Below, piece after piece: positions 24,705 to 33,811 of a DNA stretch of 35,525 bases. Both the position numbers and the translations under genes were made by a program. How positions within the stretch are numbered: position 1 is the first letter of the stretch; each line of letters begins with the position of its first letter. Source of the DNA: JBHGYD01 sp041920415 (lineage in GTDB: Bacteria; Bacillota; Bacilli; Bacillales; Anoxybacillaceae); contig JBHGYD010000016.1 in NCBI GenBank assembly GCA_041920415.1, forward strand, positions 1 through 35,525, written 5' to 3'. The notes below the pieces were generated by a model. It had not been told where the DNA came from, did not search any database, and worked only from the letters and a program-made list of their open reading frames with translations.

Positions 24705-24736
24705 AAAAAACGACCTCCCACTGAAGGTCGTTTTTT
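24705..24736. terminator. Bidirectional terminator between the 30-residue ORF and trmL
   Basis: A 12-bp stem (AAAAAACGACCT/AGGTCGTTTTTT) with an 8-base loop. Runs of T on both strands let it end the small gene (rightward) and trmL (leftward). Confidence 0.88.
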
Positions 24737-24737
24737 A

Positions 24738-25211
24738 TTAAAATAACCCGTTAAACCCTTGCTGTCGCAATGCTTCATACACCAAAATCGCTGCTGTGTT
24801 CGATAAGTTAAGCGAACGCACTTTTTCATTCATTGGAATTCGCAAGCAGCGCTCCATATTATTTTCAATGATTTCTTTCGGAAGCCCGCTCGTTTCACGA
24901 CCGAATACAAAGAAATAATCTTTTTGCTGGTCGCTAAAATCAAACGTATCATAATGTTGTTTACCAAATTTCGTAATAAAGTAAAACTCTCCTTCTTTAT
25001 ATTGGTCAAACAACTCTTGTAATGAGTCATAATAGAAAATATTGACATATTGCCAATAATCTAGCCCGGCACGCTTCAGCATTTTGTCATCTGTTGAAAA
25101 ACCTAATGGACGGATTAAATGCAATGTCGTATCGGTAGCTGCGCACGTACGGGCAATGTTTCCTGTATTCGCTGGAATTTCTGGTTGATATAATACTACG
25201 TGTAAAGCCAC
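24738..25211 (-). CDS. trmL: tRNA (cytidine/uridine-34-2'-O)-methyltransferase TrmL
   Basis: A 157-residue SPOUT-class methyltransferase (CspR in older B. subtilis naming) that 2'-O-methylates the wobble base of tRNA-Leu. All three knot motifs are visible: LYQPEIPANTGNIARTC, FVFGRETSGLP, and IPMNEKVRSLNLSNTAAI. The length is standard. The start is GTG (25209-25211), with GAGGTGA 7 bases upstream; an overlapping ATG is out of frame. It lies 45 bases after the amidase gene, in the queG-amidase-trmL direction. Confidence 0.95.
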   Translation of the reverse strand: MALHVVLYQPEIPANTGNIARTCAATDTTLHLIRPLGFSTDDKMLKRAGLDYWQYVNIFYYDSLQELFDQYKEGEFYFITKFGKQHYDTFDFSDQQKDYFFVFGRETSGLPKEIIENNMERCLRIPMNEKVRSLNLSNTAAILVYEALRQQGFNGLF

Positions 25212-25256
25212 ATCAATTCACCTCAAATTATCATCTTTCTTCGTTTTATTATACTA

Positions 25257-26120
25257 TTACTTGTCAACAATATGAAAAAACTTATATTGGATATTCGGGG
25301 TATAAGCTGTTGAGTCTTCATATGACCAATATCGCATGCGGCTATTCGTCGTATGCGCATTCACAAGCGGCATTCCTTGCTTATCTTTTGCTACGACAAT
25401 CGTTGTATGATCAAAACGGCCGTCCCCTTGAAAATCATAACAAATGACATCCCCTGGCATTAACTTCTCTGGAGATGATACTTCAATCGCTCGCAATCCA
25501 ACATGAGCACCGCTCAAATACCAGCGAAATGAATTTGCGACTGCCCAACTATAGCTCCAACGATTATTTTTCATCCACCAGCCTTTTGCCCTGTCTGGGT
25601 AACCTGTCATTGGCGCACCGCCTGCATATAAACATTGAGAAACAAAATTCGTGCAGTCAACATCAAACTTTTTAAACGCTGGATTATAACTATTCCACCA
25701 TATTTCTGCGTAACGCACCGCCTTAACCCGGTCATATTCATAAGAAATTCTTTCCTCTATGAATGGTTGGCGTTCAATGCGCTGGGGGGATTCCACCGTT
25801 TCTAAAACGACTAACTTGTGATCCTCAACAAGCTCCCGGCGTTGAAAATGAGCACGTCTTTCTTCAACTTGTTCCTCTAAATACATCCATCCATGTTGTC
25901 TCACTAAAAACTGATAATGCACCACATAATCAATGTCTGTCCGTTCTCCGATTTTACGTTTGCGTAACACCTGCCCTTTTATAGAGCATTTCACAATTTC
26001 CGCATTTCGCTTTTGAAACAAGCAACGTTTTTTTTCAATCATTGAATCATCATTGCGTTCCACTCCTGACACAAATAACTGTGCCCGTTTTTCTAATAAA
26101 ATTTCTAATTGTTCTTTCAT
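25257..26120 (-). CDS. Amidase-domain protein (Amidase_6, YhbB-like)
   Basis: A 287-residue protein. The N-terminal half is helical and charged (KKRCLFQKRNAEIV, EEQVEERRAHFQRRE). The C-terminal half is a papain-like putative amidase domain (Amidase_6): DCTNFVSQCLYAGG supplies the likely nucleophile Cys, DHTTIVV the His, and VNAHTTNSRM a later conserved motif. There is no signal peptide. The gene order with queG and trmL equals B. subtilis yhbA-yhbB-cspR, so this is the YhbB counterpart. The substrate is unknown; relatives may cut cell-wall peptides. The start follows GTGGTGG. Confidence 0.8.
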   Translation of the reverse strand: MKEQLEILLEKRAQLFVSGVERNDDSMIEKKRCLFQKRNAEIVKCSIKGQVLRKRKIGERTDIDYVVHYQFLVRQHGWMYLEEQVEERRAHFQRRELVEDHKLVVLETVESPQRIERQPFIEERISYEYDRVKAVRYAEIWWNSYNPAFKKFDVDCTNFVSQCLYAGGAPMTGYPDRAKGWWMKNNRWSYSWAVANSFRWYLSGAHVGLRAIEVSSPEKLMPGDVICYDFQGDGRFDHTTIVVAKDKQGMPLVNAHTTNSRMRYWSYEDSTAYTPNIQYKFFHIVDK

Positions 26121-26150
26121 ATCGCCACCACTTTTCTCTTTTTTATTACG

Positions 26151-27320
26151 TTATGTGGTGAACGAACCATTTTTTCCTGTTTCCCTTCCCTCTAGCAACA
26201 ACTGTAGCCCTTTTTCAATTTCCTTGATAACTTCTTCTTCTTTCTCAACTTGTCTTGCTTTTTCCAAAGCAGGAATTACATTTTCATCACCAATTTTCCC
26301 TAGAGCCCATGCCGCTGTTCCTCTAATCACTGGACGACTATCTTCTTTCAATAACTTCAATAAATCAGGAATAGCAGTTTTATCTTTATAATGCGCTAAT
26401 GCTAAAATCGCATTTCGCTGAATCGGTTTTTTTCCGCGCCACGAACCAGAAATAGAACCAAATTTTTCTTTAAACTCACGATTGCTTATGTGAAGCAATG
26501 GTTTTAACTTCGGCTTTGCAATTTCTGGGTCCGGCTCCATTTCAGGATGAAGGTGAAAATCTTTTCCTTTATTCTCCGGACATACCATTTGACAAGTATC
26601 ACATCCATATAGCCGATTGCCAATTTTATCGCGAAACTCATCCGCTAAAAACCCTTTTGTTTGTGTAAGAAACGCAATACAACGTTGCGCATTAAGCTGT
26701 CCGCCTTGCACGAGCGCGCCTGTTGGACATGCCTCGATGCATTTCGTACACGTTCCACAACGATTTTCAATCGGTTCATCCGGTGGAAACGGAATGGTCG
26801 TGATCATTTCACCTAAATAGACATACGATCCAAATTCAGGTGTAATAATCGCACAGTTCTTTCCGCTCCAGCCAATGCCTGCCCGCTCAGCCACCGCGCG
26901 ATCGGCCAGCTCTCCTGTATCGACCATCGATTTTACTTTCGCATCAGGAACTCGTTCTAAAATAAATTCCTCTAATTTTTTTAACCGCTCTCGTAAAATA
27001 TGGTGATAATCTCTTCCCCATGAAGCGCGGCAAAAAATCCCCCTTCTTTCTGCCTTCGTGCTCCGCGGCGCATTTTTCATTTTCGACGGATACGCTAGCG
27101 CAATGGCAATAATAGACTTTGCCTCATGTAAAAGCAAAGACGGATTCGTTCGTTTTTCAATGTCCGGTTCTTCAAACCCTGATTGATATCCTAATTCCTG
27201 TTGCCGACGAAGGCGTTCTTTTAACTCCATAAACGGATCCGCACTCGCAAAACCAATTTTATCAATCCCAATAGTCTTGCTATATTGAATTATTTCTTCC
27301 TTTAATGCAATCACATCCAA
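26151..27320 (-). CDS. queG: Epoxyqueuosine reductase QueG
   Basis: A 389-residue cobalamin- and iron-sulfur-dependent enzyme that performs the last step of queuosine synthesis on tRNA. The family signature GIGWSGKNCAIITPEFGSYV is followed by two 4Fe-4S motifs (CGTCTKCIEACPTGAL and CDTCQMVCP), and then C-terminal HEAT-like repeats (AILALAHYKDKTAIPDLLKLL cut by spacing; GTAAWALGKIGDENVIPAL). The frame is open further upstream to 27416, but the TTG at 27318-27320 has AAAGGAGG at correct spacing and gives the usual length (B. subtilis QueG about 386). It starts the queG-amidase-trmL gene row. Confidence 0.93.
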   Translation of the reverse strand: MDVIALKEEIIQYSKTIGIDKIGFASADPFMELKERLRRQQELGYQSGFEEPDIEKRTNPSLLLHEAKSIIAIALAYPSKMKNAPRSTKAERRGIFCRASWGRDYHHILRERLKKLEEFILERVPDAKVKSMVDTGELADRAVAERAGIGWSGKNCAIITPEFGSYVYLGEMITTIPFPPDEPIENRCGTCTKCIEACPTGALVQGGQLNAQRCIAFLTQTKGFLADEFRDKIGNRLYGCDTCQMVCPENKGKDFHLHPEMEPDPEIAKPKLKPLLHISNREFKEKFGSISGSWRGKKPIQRNAILALAHYKDKTAIPDLLKLLKEDSRPVIRGTAAWALGKIGDENVIPALEKARQVEKEEEVIKEIEKGLQLLLEGRETGKNGSFTT

Positions 27321-27387
27321 ACTAATCCCTCCTTTCGTCAAATTTCGGAATATATGGTAAACTAAAAGAAAAACAAGAGGTGAAATT

Positions 27388-28050
27388 ATGGAAATTGTTG
27401 TTTCAACAGCAGTCAAACAAGCACTTCCTCAGTTTAAAGCAGGGGTCATTGTTTACAATAATATCGTTGTTGACCACTCGCCACAAATGCTTAGAGGAAG
27501 ATTACAGCTTTTCCAAGAATCGATTTATTTTGATTTACAAGAAACGCCGATTGCTGACATCCCTGAGCTAGCGGAATGGCGTTCTATATTTAAAGCGATA
27601 GGTACCGATCCAAGCCGATACCGACCTTCTTCCGAAAGTTTATATCGTCGAATTCAAAAACAAAATTTTATTTCTTCTATCCATTCAGCTGCCGATGTCA
27701 ACAACTTCTTCTCTCTTTATTATAAAATACCGATTGGCATTTATGATGCAGATAAAATCAATGGAAACATTTCCATTGATATTGGTACCGATAGCGATGA
27801 ATATATTGCCATTAACGGACGTACTGTTAATTTCGCTCGTAAACTTGTAACAAAAGATGCGCTCGGACCATTCGGAAGTCCCATTGTCGATTCAGAGCGA
27901 ACCGCTGTCACGCATGAAACAAAACATGCGATCCAAATCGTGTATTTATTGCCATCGATGGAACGAAACCAATGTGAAAAGCTAGTCAACTCCATACAAA
28001 AAATGTTTACACAAATTCATGGGGGAGAGGCTTTCATTCAAATCATTTAA
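27388..28050 (+). CDS. B3/4 domain protein (PheRS beta editing-domain homologue)
   Basis: A 220-residue stand-alone B3/4 domain, the fold that in the phenylalanyl-tRNA synthetase beta chain hydrolyses mischarged tRNA. Typical elements: WRSIFKAIGTDPSRYRPSSE, SLYRRIQKQ, SAADVNNFFSLYYKIPIGIYD, and the late VTHETKHAIQIVYLLP. The whole protein is the domain; the function is inferred to be tRNA or nucleic-acid related. It is divergent from queG (67 bases apart) and has AGAGGTG before the ATG. Confidence 0.85.
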   Translation: MEIVVSTAVKQALPQFKAGVIVYNNIVVDHSPQMLRGRLQLFQESIYFDLQETPIADIPELAEWRSIFKAIGTDPSRYRPSSESLYRRIQKQNFISSIHSAADVNNFFSLYYKIPIGIYDADKINGNISIDIGTDSDEYIAINGRTVNFARKLVTKDALGPFGSPIVDSERTAVTHETKHAIQIVYLLPSMERNQCEKLVNSIQKMFTQIHGGEAFIQII

Positions 28051-28054
28051 ATAT

Positions 28055-28111
28055 CCAAGAAAAACAAAAAACGCAATGCCCCGTTCTCCCTAAGAAACGA
28101 AACACTGCGTT
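28055..28111 (-). terminator. Terminator of the tRNA-Gly transcript
   Basis: On the minus strand AACGCAGTG (28103-28111) pairs with CATTGCGTT (28070-28078) with one G-U pair and a 24-base loop, followed by TTTTGTTTTTC. It lies 20 bases after the tRNA 3' end. Confidence 0.65.
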
Positions 28112-28130
28112 GTCCCCTATGTAAATATAA

Positions 28131-28204
28131 TGGAGCGGGTGATGGGAATCGAACCCACGACATCAGCTTGGAAGGCTGAGGTTTTACCACTAAACTACAC
28201 CCGC
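28131..28204 (-). tRNA. tRNA-Gly (anticodon TCC)
   Basis: Complete cloverleaf on the minus strand: acceptor GCGGGTG/CACCCGC, D arm with AGTGGTA, anticodon arm TCAGC-CTTCCAA-GCTGA (anticodon TCC), T arm with GTTCGATTC, discriminator T and an encoded CCA at 28131-28133. Transcribed from the promoter at 28379-28407. Confidence 0.95.
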
Positions 28205-28270
28205 AAAAAACGTCAAAATATGTCGACAAAAAATAAAAATAAAAAACAGGTCCTCCCTGTTAAAATAATA

Positions 28271-28360
28271 CCTAATGATAGAAGTCGAACCTACACTGTA
28301 GAGGGAACACGATTCTAAATCAATGATAAAACCGTGCATTTCCCTTAGTTACTGCGAATT
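28271..28360 (-). pseudogene. Degenerate tRNA-Leu-like gene
   Basis: On the minus strand this retains the 3' half of a class II tRNA: anticodon loop TTTAGAA (anticodon TAG, Leu), a variable arm TGTTCCCTCTACA, and a T arm GTAGGTTCGACTTCTAT. The anticodon stem is broken by a stretch of about 12 bases; removing it restores a perfect CACGA/TCGTG stem. Acceptor arms no longer pair. It sits between a perfect tRNA-operon promoter and tRNA-Gly, where a first tRNA gene is expected. The isotype is my reading of the loop and variable arm. Confidence 0.45.
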
Positions 28361-28378
28361 TTCGTGCTGACGGTAAAT

Positions 28379-28407
28379 ATTATATAATTTATCTCCTTTT
28401 CGGTCAA
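28379..28407 (-). promoter_or_regulatory. Sigma-A promoter of the tRNA transcript
   Basis: TTGACC (28402-28407), 17-base spacer, TATAAT (28379-28384) on the minus strand, directly in front of the tRNA-like remnant and tRNA-Gly. Confidence 0.85.
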
Positions 28408-28684
28408 TACCTTTTTTTACTTTTTTCTGTATTGAAGTAATTAATGAAAAATAAGGTTCCATTTCTTTAAAAACACGCCGTAGCCAAAGTTATCTCGTAT
28501 GCTTCCCACAAAATGTGAAAAAACAAATCGAATTGAAACGTCGATGTGTAAGCATTTTTTCAATTGTGATACGAAATTAGTCATTGATTCAAGTTTCTTC
28601 ATGTCCTATTATTGCTCTTCCCTTGTTAACATCAGCATCTCCTTTATCTCGATCTCAATTACTATAATTCCATGAACCACATAA
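28408..28684. other. Gene-free stretch before the acx operon end
   Basis: AT-rich, with no recognisable gene. A 47-codon minus-strand frame at 28441-28584 (MTNFVSQLKKCLHIDVSIRF start) has no clear ribosome binding site and no family I know; it may be the tail of a lost gene. Confidence 0.4.
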
Positions 28685-28714
28685 AACAGACGACGGTAAA
28701 AACCGTCGTCTGTT
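28685..28714 (-). terminator. Terminator of the acx operon
   Basis: A perfect 12-bp stem (AACAGACGACGG/CCGTCGTCTGTT) with a 6-base loop, followed by TTATG; 5 bases after the acxC stop. Confidence 0.85.
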
Positions 28715-28719
28715 CATAT

Positions 28720-29229
28720 TTATTTTGCTTGAGGAAGCGGACGTTTCAGCCACTCCTTATAGAACGTATCGATATCAGGTTCGAAATCTTTTATGACCGG
28801 ATACCAAGGCGTCACCGCTTCTACCTCAAGTTGAGTCGCACATCCAGGACAATAGTACTCACGGAGTACCTGCCATTCCGGATCTTGAGCTAGCATTTTC
28901 GGGTACAGCTCCGCCATTTTTTCCTCTGTATCACGAACATATACGAGTGCATGAAGTTTCCAGTTGTCGCTTGCCTCACAGAATTCATGTCCGCAATCAC
29001 ACTTTACGATTCGTTTGCCGTCTGGCTTCTGAACAATGTAGAGGTGAAGCCCGGCCGGCAACAAAATCGGATCGTCCCACGGCACTCTTTCCTGGAGTAT
29101 GCTGATATATTTATCAAACCTGTCAGTGTCTTTAAAGTTTGAGAGCATTTCTTTTAACTTGAAAAAGTCTATCGTACCATCGATTAATTCTTCAATCGTC
29201 TTGCGATCATACTTATCGTACTGTGCCAT
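28720..29229 (-). CDS. acxC: Acetone carboxylase, gamma subunit
   Basis: A 169-residue small subunit of the ATP-dependent acetone carboxylase, which converts acetone and bicarbonate to acetoacetate. It has the two Cys pairs CDCGHEFC and CPGC that suggest a zinc-ribbon-like site, and the conserved end VKDFEPDIDTFYKEWL-type (here VIKDFEPDIDTFYKEWL). The length matches Xanthobacter AcxC. It is 9 bases after acxB with GAGGTGAG as ribosome binding site, so the three subunits are made from one mRNA. Confidence 0.9.
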   Translation of the reverse strand: MAQYDKYDRKTIEELIDGTIDFFKLKEMLSNFKDTDRFDKYISILQERVPWDDPILLPAGLHLYIVQKPDGKRIVKCDCGHEFCEASDNWKLHALVYVRDTEEKMAELYPKMLAQDPEWQVLREYYCPGCATQLEVEAVTPWYPVIKDFEPDIDTFYKEWLKRPLPQAK

Positions 29230-29238
29230 GTTCTCACC

Positions 29239-31509
29239 TCATTTCATTTTGTTGATTTTCACACCAAAGACCGGAATGCCTAGCTCATCTTCAGTCAATT
29301 TCCAATCCTTCGGTAAGTTCCAGAATGTTTTGAACTCATTGTAAAACTTTTCACTTAACGCGAAAGAGCTTGCATACATGTGGCGCACCTGTACAGCTGC
29401 TTCTTTGTTGATAATTTTCTCCCTTTCCTTCTCCATCCATTGTTTTGTTGGAACACCCCGTTTAAGCCGTTCTTTTCTAATTTGCTCACGGCGTTTTGCA
29501 GTTGCTTCTTCGTCAACGATATATTTTCCTTTTTCATCCTGGATGACGACAGCTCCGTAAACGCTTTCGGCAAAACGAGGTAGAAGATGGCCTTCGTTCA
29601 AATCATCTTCAATCATTTTCGGTTTCCGCTCAAGAGGATCTCCGAATCCTGGACCCCCACGTAAGTAATTCAAATACAGATCATAGTTTTCAAAAATTGT
29701 TTCCGTCGTAATCGCTTGCTTGTCGCGGATAATTTCTTTTGCTTCCATCAGTTTTTCGTATTCTGGGTTGTCAGGATCGCGATCGCCGCCAGTCGGAATC
29801 GGCAGCCTTTTTTCGATTCGTTCTTTTAAGTTCGTACCATGGGCTTCAAAGCGGTATCCTGCCGCAGCCGGGTAACCGCCCATCAATCCGCAGTCACTCG
29901 ACATGTAGCCATTCCCCATGAAGAACATCGTCCAGTCTTTCGCCCCGTATACCATTCTCAATGTTTCATAGCCGCTTCCACCACGGTATTTTCCGTAACC
30001 GGCCGTATTCGGTTTGATACTTCGTCCGAGATAAATGAGCGGTTCTGCTAGCTCCCAGATTTCCATGTCACCCATGTCGCCTTCCGGATTCCAGATTGCC
30101 GCAGCGTGGCTGATGCCGTCTCTTACCGCACTTGCACCAACACCTTCAGCGGCTGATTCGAAGCTATTGACGGCATGATTTTCATTGAACTGGTTGTAAC
30201 CGCCACCCTGCAGCCAGTTGGACGTATTGGCGTTTCCAGCATTGACTTCTTCGAGGTAACCGCGGGCGAAATAATTGCGGCTGAGCGCACGCCATAACGG
30301 GCTCCACGCGGACACAAGGAAATGCCATGCATAGCTGTGTGCGGTACGGATATCGTCCGGATTCAGCCATGAACCGTACGGTAGGTCAAACCGGCTCGCA
30401 TAATATGCTCCGTCATTGACGCGGTCGTTCGGGATGAGCGTTTGCGACATCATGACCCAGATTCCGCTCGTAATTGAAACTGGTGTTGCGTTGTAACTGT
30501 GCCAACCCCATCGATTGACTCCCTCGAAGTCGATTTGAAACTTACCATCCTTGTGAACAGTCAGCTCAGTCGGCGCATGCATGATCGTGTTCACACGAGC
30601 ATAAGGTGGTACATCAAGATTTTTGTATGGTACGTCTACGAATGAAACCTGGCGATATTTACCTGGAATCAACAATGTTTTTACCTGGTTGACAAAGCCG
30701 CGACGGCCTTCCTCGATCACTTCACGGATAAATTGCTTATAGGTGTCGATCCCTTCCTCTTTCACAATATCAAGGACAAGATCGCGGATCATATGGCAGC
30801 CGGCTACACGCGTCCGTTCGTCAAGCAACCAGTACTTCGTAGTACGGACCGACCGCTGGCTTTCAATTAACCAGTCTTTCAACAGCGTATCGTTTTTACC
30901 GATTTTGCGGCAGGCAACCTGATAACCGTCATCGTAACGGGTGACAGGACCGACAGTCATACTTCCAGGAGCGGTTGCCCCAACATCGATAACGTGAGTA
31001 ACCCCGCCGACCCAGCCGATAAGTTCTCCATCATGGAAGATTGGCACGATTGTATGGACGTCACATGGGTGGACGTTTCCGATCTGGCAGTCATTGTTAC
31101 AGAAAATATCGCCATCCTCGATGCCAGGGTTCTCTTCATAATCGTTTTTAATCATGAATTTGATCGCGGCACCCATCGTACCGACATGAATGATGATACC
31201 AGTTGAAGTGACAATAGAGTCGCCTTCAGGTGTGTAAAGTGTAAAACACAATTCACCTTCTTGCTCGACAATCGGCGATGCGGCGACTTTTTTTGCCGTT
31301 TCCCGCGCATGAACAACCCCGCCGCGCAGTTTCGAAAAGATTTTTTCATAGCGGATCGGTTCACTTTCTTTCAGCGGAAGATTTTCCAATCCTGCGTAAT
31401 GTCCTGTTGTCCGGCTAAGCGCATCGATTTCCTCGCGCATTTGCTTGAGCGTTTTTCCGTCCCAGCCGATGTTTTTGCGACTTGTCAATTCTTTTTCGTT
31501 AATCGCCAT
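29239..31509 (-). CDS. acxB: Acetone carboxylase, alpha subunit (hydantoinase B family)
   Basis: A 756-residue subunit of the HyuB/N-methylhydantoinase B superfamily, which carries the metal-dependent carboxylation site. The N-terminus RYEKIFSKLRGGVVHARETA and the motifs FCNNDCQIGNVHPCDVHTIV and GGVTHVIDVGATAPGSM are those of acetone/acetophenone carboxylases rather than 5-oxoprolinases. Late Gly-rich stretches include GYGKYRGGSGYETLRMVYG. The length fits (Xanthobacter AcxB is slightly longer). The start has AAAGGAGGG upstream, 24 bases after acxA. By eye it is more GC-rich than the flanking core genes. Confidence 0.92.
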   Translation of the reverse strand: MAINEKELTSRKNIGWDGKTLKQMREEIDALSRTTGHYAGLENLPLKESEPIRYEKIFSKLRGGVVHARETAKKVAASPIVEQEGELCFTLYTPEGDSIVTSTGIIIHVGTMGAAIKFMIKNDYEENPGIEDGDIFCNNDCQIGNVHPCDVHTIVPIFHDGELIGWVGGVTHVIDVGATAPGSMTVGPVTRYDDGYQVACRKIGKNDTLLKDWLIESQRSVRTTKYWLLDERTRVAGCHMIRDLVLDIVKEEGIDTYKQFIREVIEEGRRGFVNQVKTLLIPGKYRQVSFVDVPYKNLDVPPYARVNTIMHAPTELTVHKDGKFQIDFEGVNRWGWHSYNATPVSITSGIWVMMSQTLIPNDRVNDGAYYASRFDLPYGSWLNPDDIRTAHSYAWHFLVSAWSPLWRALSRNYFARGYLEEVNAGNANTSNWLQGGGYNQFNENHAVNSFESAAEGVGASAVRDGISHAAAIWNPEGDMGDMEIWELAEPLIYLGRSIKPNTAGYGKYRGGSGYETLRMVYGAKDWTMFFMGNGYMSSDCGLMGGYPAAAGYRFEAHGTNLKERIEKRLPIPTGGDRDPDNPEYEKLMEAKEIIRDKQAITTETIFENYDLYLNYLRGGPGFGDPLERKPKMIEDDLNEGHLLPRFAESVYGAVVIQDEKGKYIVDEEATAKRREQIRKERLKRGVPTKQWMEKEREKIINKEAAVQVRHMYASSFALSEKFYNEFKTFWNLPKDWKLTEDELGIPVFGVKINKMK

Positions 31510-31533
31510 GCTGAATTACCCTCCTTTTAAGCC

Positions 31534-33681
31534 TTAAATTTCTTTCAAATGGAAAATGCGGTGCTGGTCAAGATATGTTTCAAATCCTATAGGAACGACA
31601 AATGTAGTAGCAGGAGATTCAATAATCGAAAACCCTTCGATTTTGTTGCCTGGCTTCAGTTTTTCCATTTCCCAAATGTCAGCTTTGATCCATTCGCCTT
31701 TCCAGTACACATCGCGCTTGCCGAGGAACGCTTCTTGAGGTGGTGTTGCACCTGCGAGCGGCTCTACAGGAATTTTCGGTTTAGGCACTTCGACAATGCC
31801 ACGGACGATTGCGCCTGTAATGCTGTAACCGAGCTCAGGCGATTTTGCCGCTTTTGCGTAAACCCTCGTGTATGTGTCTTCGAATGCGTTGACAAGTTCA
31901 TCCCAATGATTCAAGTTTTCGAAGGCTTCGATCGGTGCTTCAATTTCCAAGTCGTTTAATTGTCCCTGGTACTGCATGCGGAAATAGAGGCGGAAATCAA
32001 CGTCTTTTCTACTAAACTGGCTTTTCTCGAATTCGGCTGCGACTTTTTCTTTCAGTTCATCCCACGCGGCCTGCAATTCTTTTCCGGCTTTCAGTTTGAT
32101 GTCGTCGGCAGCGCCGTCATCGACATTAATATCGAGTGTTTTATCATAACGATATTCAAAATCCGCAGCACCACAGCCAAACGCTGAAAATCCTGCCGCC
32201 CACGCCGGTACCAGCACGTCTTCAAAACCGAGCCCCTTCGTATAACCGGCTGTATGTAGCGGGCCGCCGCCACCGTATGAGAAGCATACATACTGGGATG
32301 GTGAATACCCTTTTCCTAAAATCATTGATTCAAGGTAGTTACGAAGCTGTGATTCAAGCAAGTCAATCACACCGTATGCCGCGTCTTCAACAGATAGCCC
32401 GAGCGGATCAGCAATCTGTTTCTTAACCGCTTCGTATGCACGTCCCGGATATAGTTTAACTTCGCCGCCGAGGAAGTTATCCGGGTTGATCAAGCCGAGA
32501 ACGACATGGCAGTCGGTTACCGTTACCGTGTCTACGCCACCTTCCGGATAGCAGACACCGACTCTCGATCCAGCACTGTCCGGTCCAAGTGTCAACGACT
32601 TGAAGTTCGGGTCGATTCTCACGTAGCTTCCGGCTCCCGCTCCGACGGTATCCATGGCGACAAGCGGCAGTGAAAGTACGAGACGGGCCATATCCGGACT
32701 TGTGTTGATACTCAAGTCTCCCTGTGTGATGAGCGCCATATCAAAACTCGTTCCTCCGATATCCGAACAGGCAATATTGCGGATGCCAAGCTGTTCTCCG
32801 AGGTATTTCGCACCAATTACACCGCCGATCGGGCCGGATACAAGCGTTCTTGCCAATTCATTTGCCCGTGTGCTGATCGTTCCACCATGGCTTGCCATCA
32901 CACGCAGGTCGAAATTAGCCCCATGCTCTTTCAGCATGTTATTGATTTTTATCAGTGTTTCACGTGAAGGATCAGCTGCATACGCTTCAATGATCGTTGT
33001 ATTTGTGCGGTGCGACTCTTTTCTAACAGGATAATAATCAACCGATGCAAACACAGGGACTTCTTTTCCGACTTTCTTCATGACTTCTTTTGCAATATCC
33101 CTAATTTTTCGCTCATGGTGAGGATACTTATAGGAATGAAGCAAGCTGATGACAATCGCTTCAACATCTTGTTCTAGAAGTTCCCTTACTGCTGGTTCCA
33201 CTTCATGTTCATAAAGCGGAATGACAACGTTTCCAAACAAATCAACTCTTTCAGTTACGCCTCTTGTCAACTCCCTTGGCACAAGCGGAGGATCGTAACG
33301 ATGAGTATTTAAGTGCAAACGGTCTGAGTAAGAATAGCCGAGGTATGCCTGAATCGCTCGACCCATCCGATGAAAATCTTCCATTCCCTTGTTAACGATC
33401 AATCCGACTCGACGTCCCTTCCTTGAAACGAGCCGATTTAGCATCGCGGTTCCCGAATAGACCCCCGCAAGCAGTTTCGGAAATTCTTCTTCGACTGTTG
33501 TGTTCCAGTAGGCAAGCGCATCCCTCGCCGAGTTTAAGAGGCCTACCGATTCGTCTTCCGGTGTGGATTGTGCCTTCCCGACGACAAATTCACCGTTTTC
33601 ATCGATGATAAATGTATCTGTCATCGTCCCCCCGGCATCAATCGCAAGAATTTGTGCATTTCTTTTTGCCGCTTTTTTCAT
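31534..33681 (-). CDS. acxA: Acetone carboxylase, beta subunit (hydantoinase A family)
   Basis: A 715-residue subunit of the HyuA superfamily that uses ATP to phosphorylate acetone/bicarbonate. An ASKHA-like phosphate-binding loop sits at the N-terminus (AIDAGGTMTDTFIID), with a second at SDIGGTSFDMALI, and the motif SYGGGGPLHTAG near 475. The C-terminal IVRGIVEVPKPKIPVEP is typical of AcxA. The frame opens at a GTG at 33702; the ATG at 33679-33681 has AAGGGG 8 bases upstream and is preferred. It is the first gene of the operon. The regulator known from Xanthobacter (AcxR) is not in the window, and I found no sigma-54 promoter. Confidence 0.92.
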   Translation of the reverse strand: MKKAAKRNAQILAIDAGGTMTDTFIIDENGEFVVGKAQSTPEDESVGLLNSARDALAYWNTTVEEEFPKLLAGVYSGTAMLNRLVSRKGRRVGLIVNKGMEDFHRMGRAIQAYLGYSYSDRLHLNTHRYDPPLVPRELTRGVTERVDLFGNVVIPLYEHEVEPAVRELLEQDVEAIVISLLHSYKYPHHERKIRDIAKEVMKKVGKEVPVFASVDYYPVRKESHRTNTTIIEAYAADPSRETLIKINNMLKEHGANFDLRVMASHGGTISTRANELARTLVSGPIGGVIGAKYLGEQLGIRNIACSDIGGTSFDMALITQGDLSINTSPDMARLVLSLPLVAMDTVGAGAGSYVRIDPNFKSLTLGPDSAGSRVGVCYPEGGVDTVTVTDCHVVLGLINPDNFLGGEVKLYPGRAYEAVKKQIADPLGLSVEDAAYGVIDLLESQLRNYLESMILGKGYSPSQYVCFSYGGGGPLHTAGYTKGLGFEDVLVPAWAAGFSAFGCGAADFEYRYDKTLDINVDDGAADDIKLKAGKELQAAWDELKEKVAAEFEKSQFSRKDVDFRLYFRMQYQGQLNDLEIEAPIEAFENLNHWDELVNAFEDTYTRVYAKAAKSPELGYSITGAIVRGIVEVPKPKIPVEPLAGATPPQEAFLGKRDVYWKGEWIKADIWEMEKLKPGNKIEGFSIIESPATTFVVPIGFETYLDQHRIFHLKEI

Positions 33682-33811
33682 TTCTTCATCCCCTTCCTGC
33701 ACTTTTTAATTTAACTTTTACTTGTGTAATATTCTTTACTACAACATATATTAAAATTTTTTAAATATTTAAAATAAAGACATGTAAGGTTCTTTGTCCC
33801 TTCGAGTTTCA

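Noticed and set aside
28130..28318. Plus-strand frame across the tRNA
   Set aside because: It is the complement of tRNA-Gly; the MGIEPTTSAWKAEVLPLNYT peptide is a well-known false call over tRNA genes.
33682..33811. Possible sigma-54 promoter for acxA
   Set aside because: Known acx operons elsewhere use sigma-54, but no GG-N10-GC pair with the right context is present in the leader.
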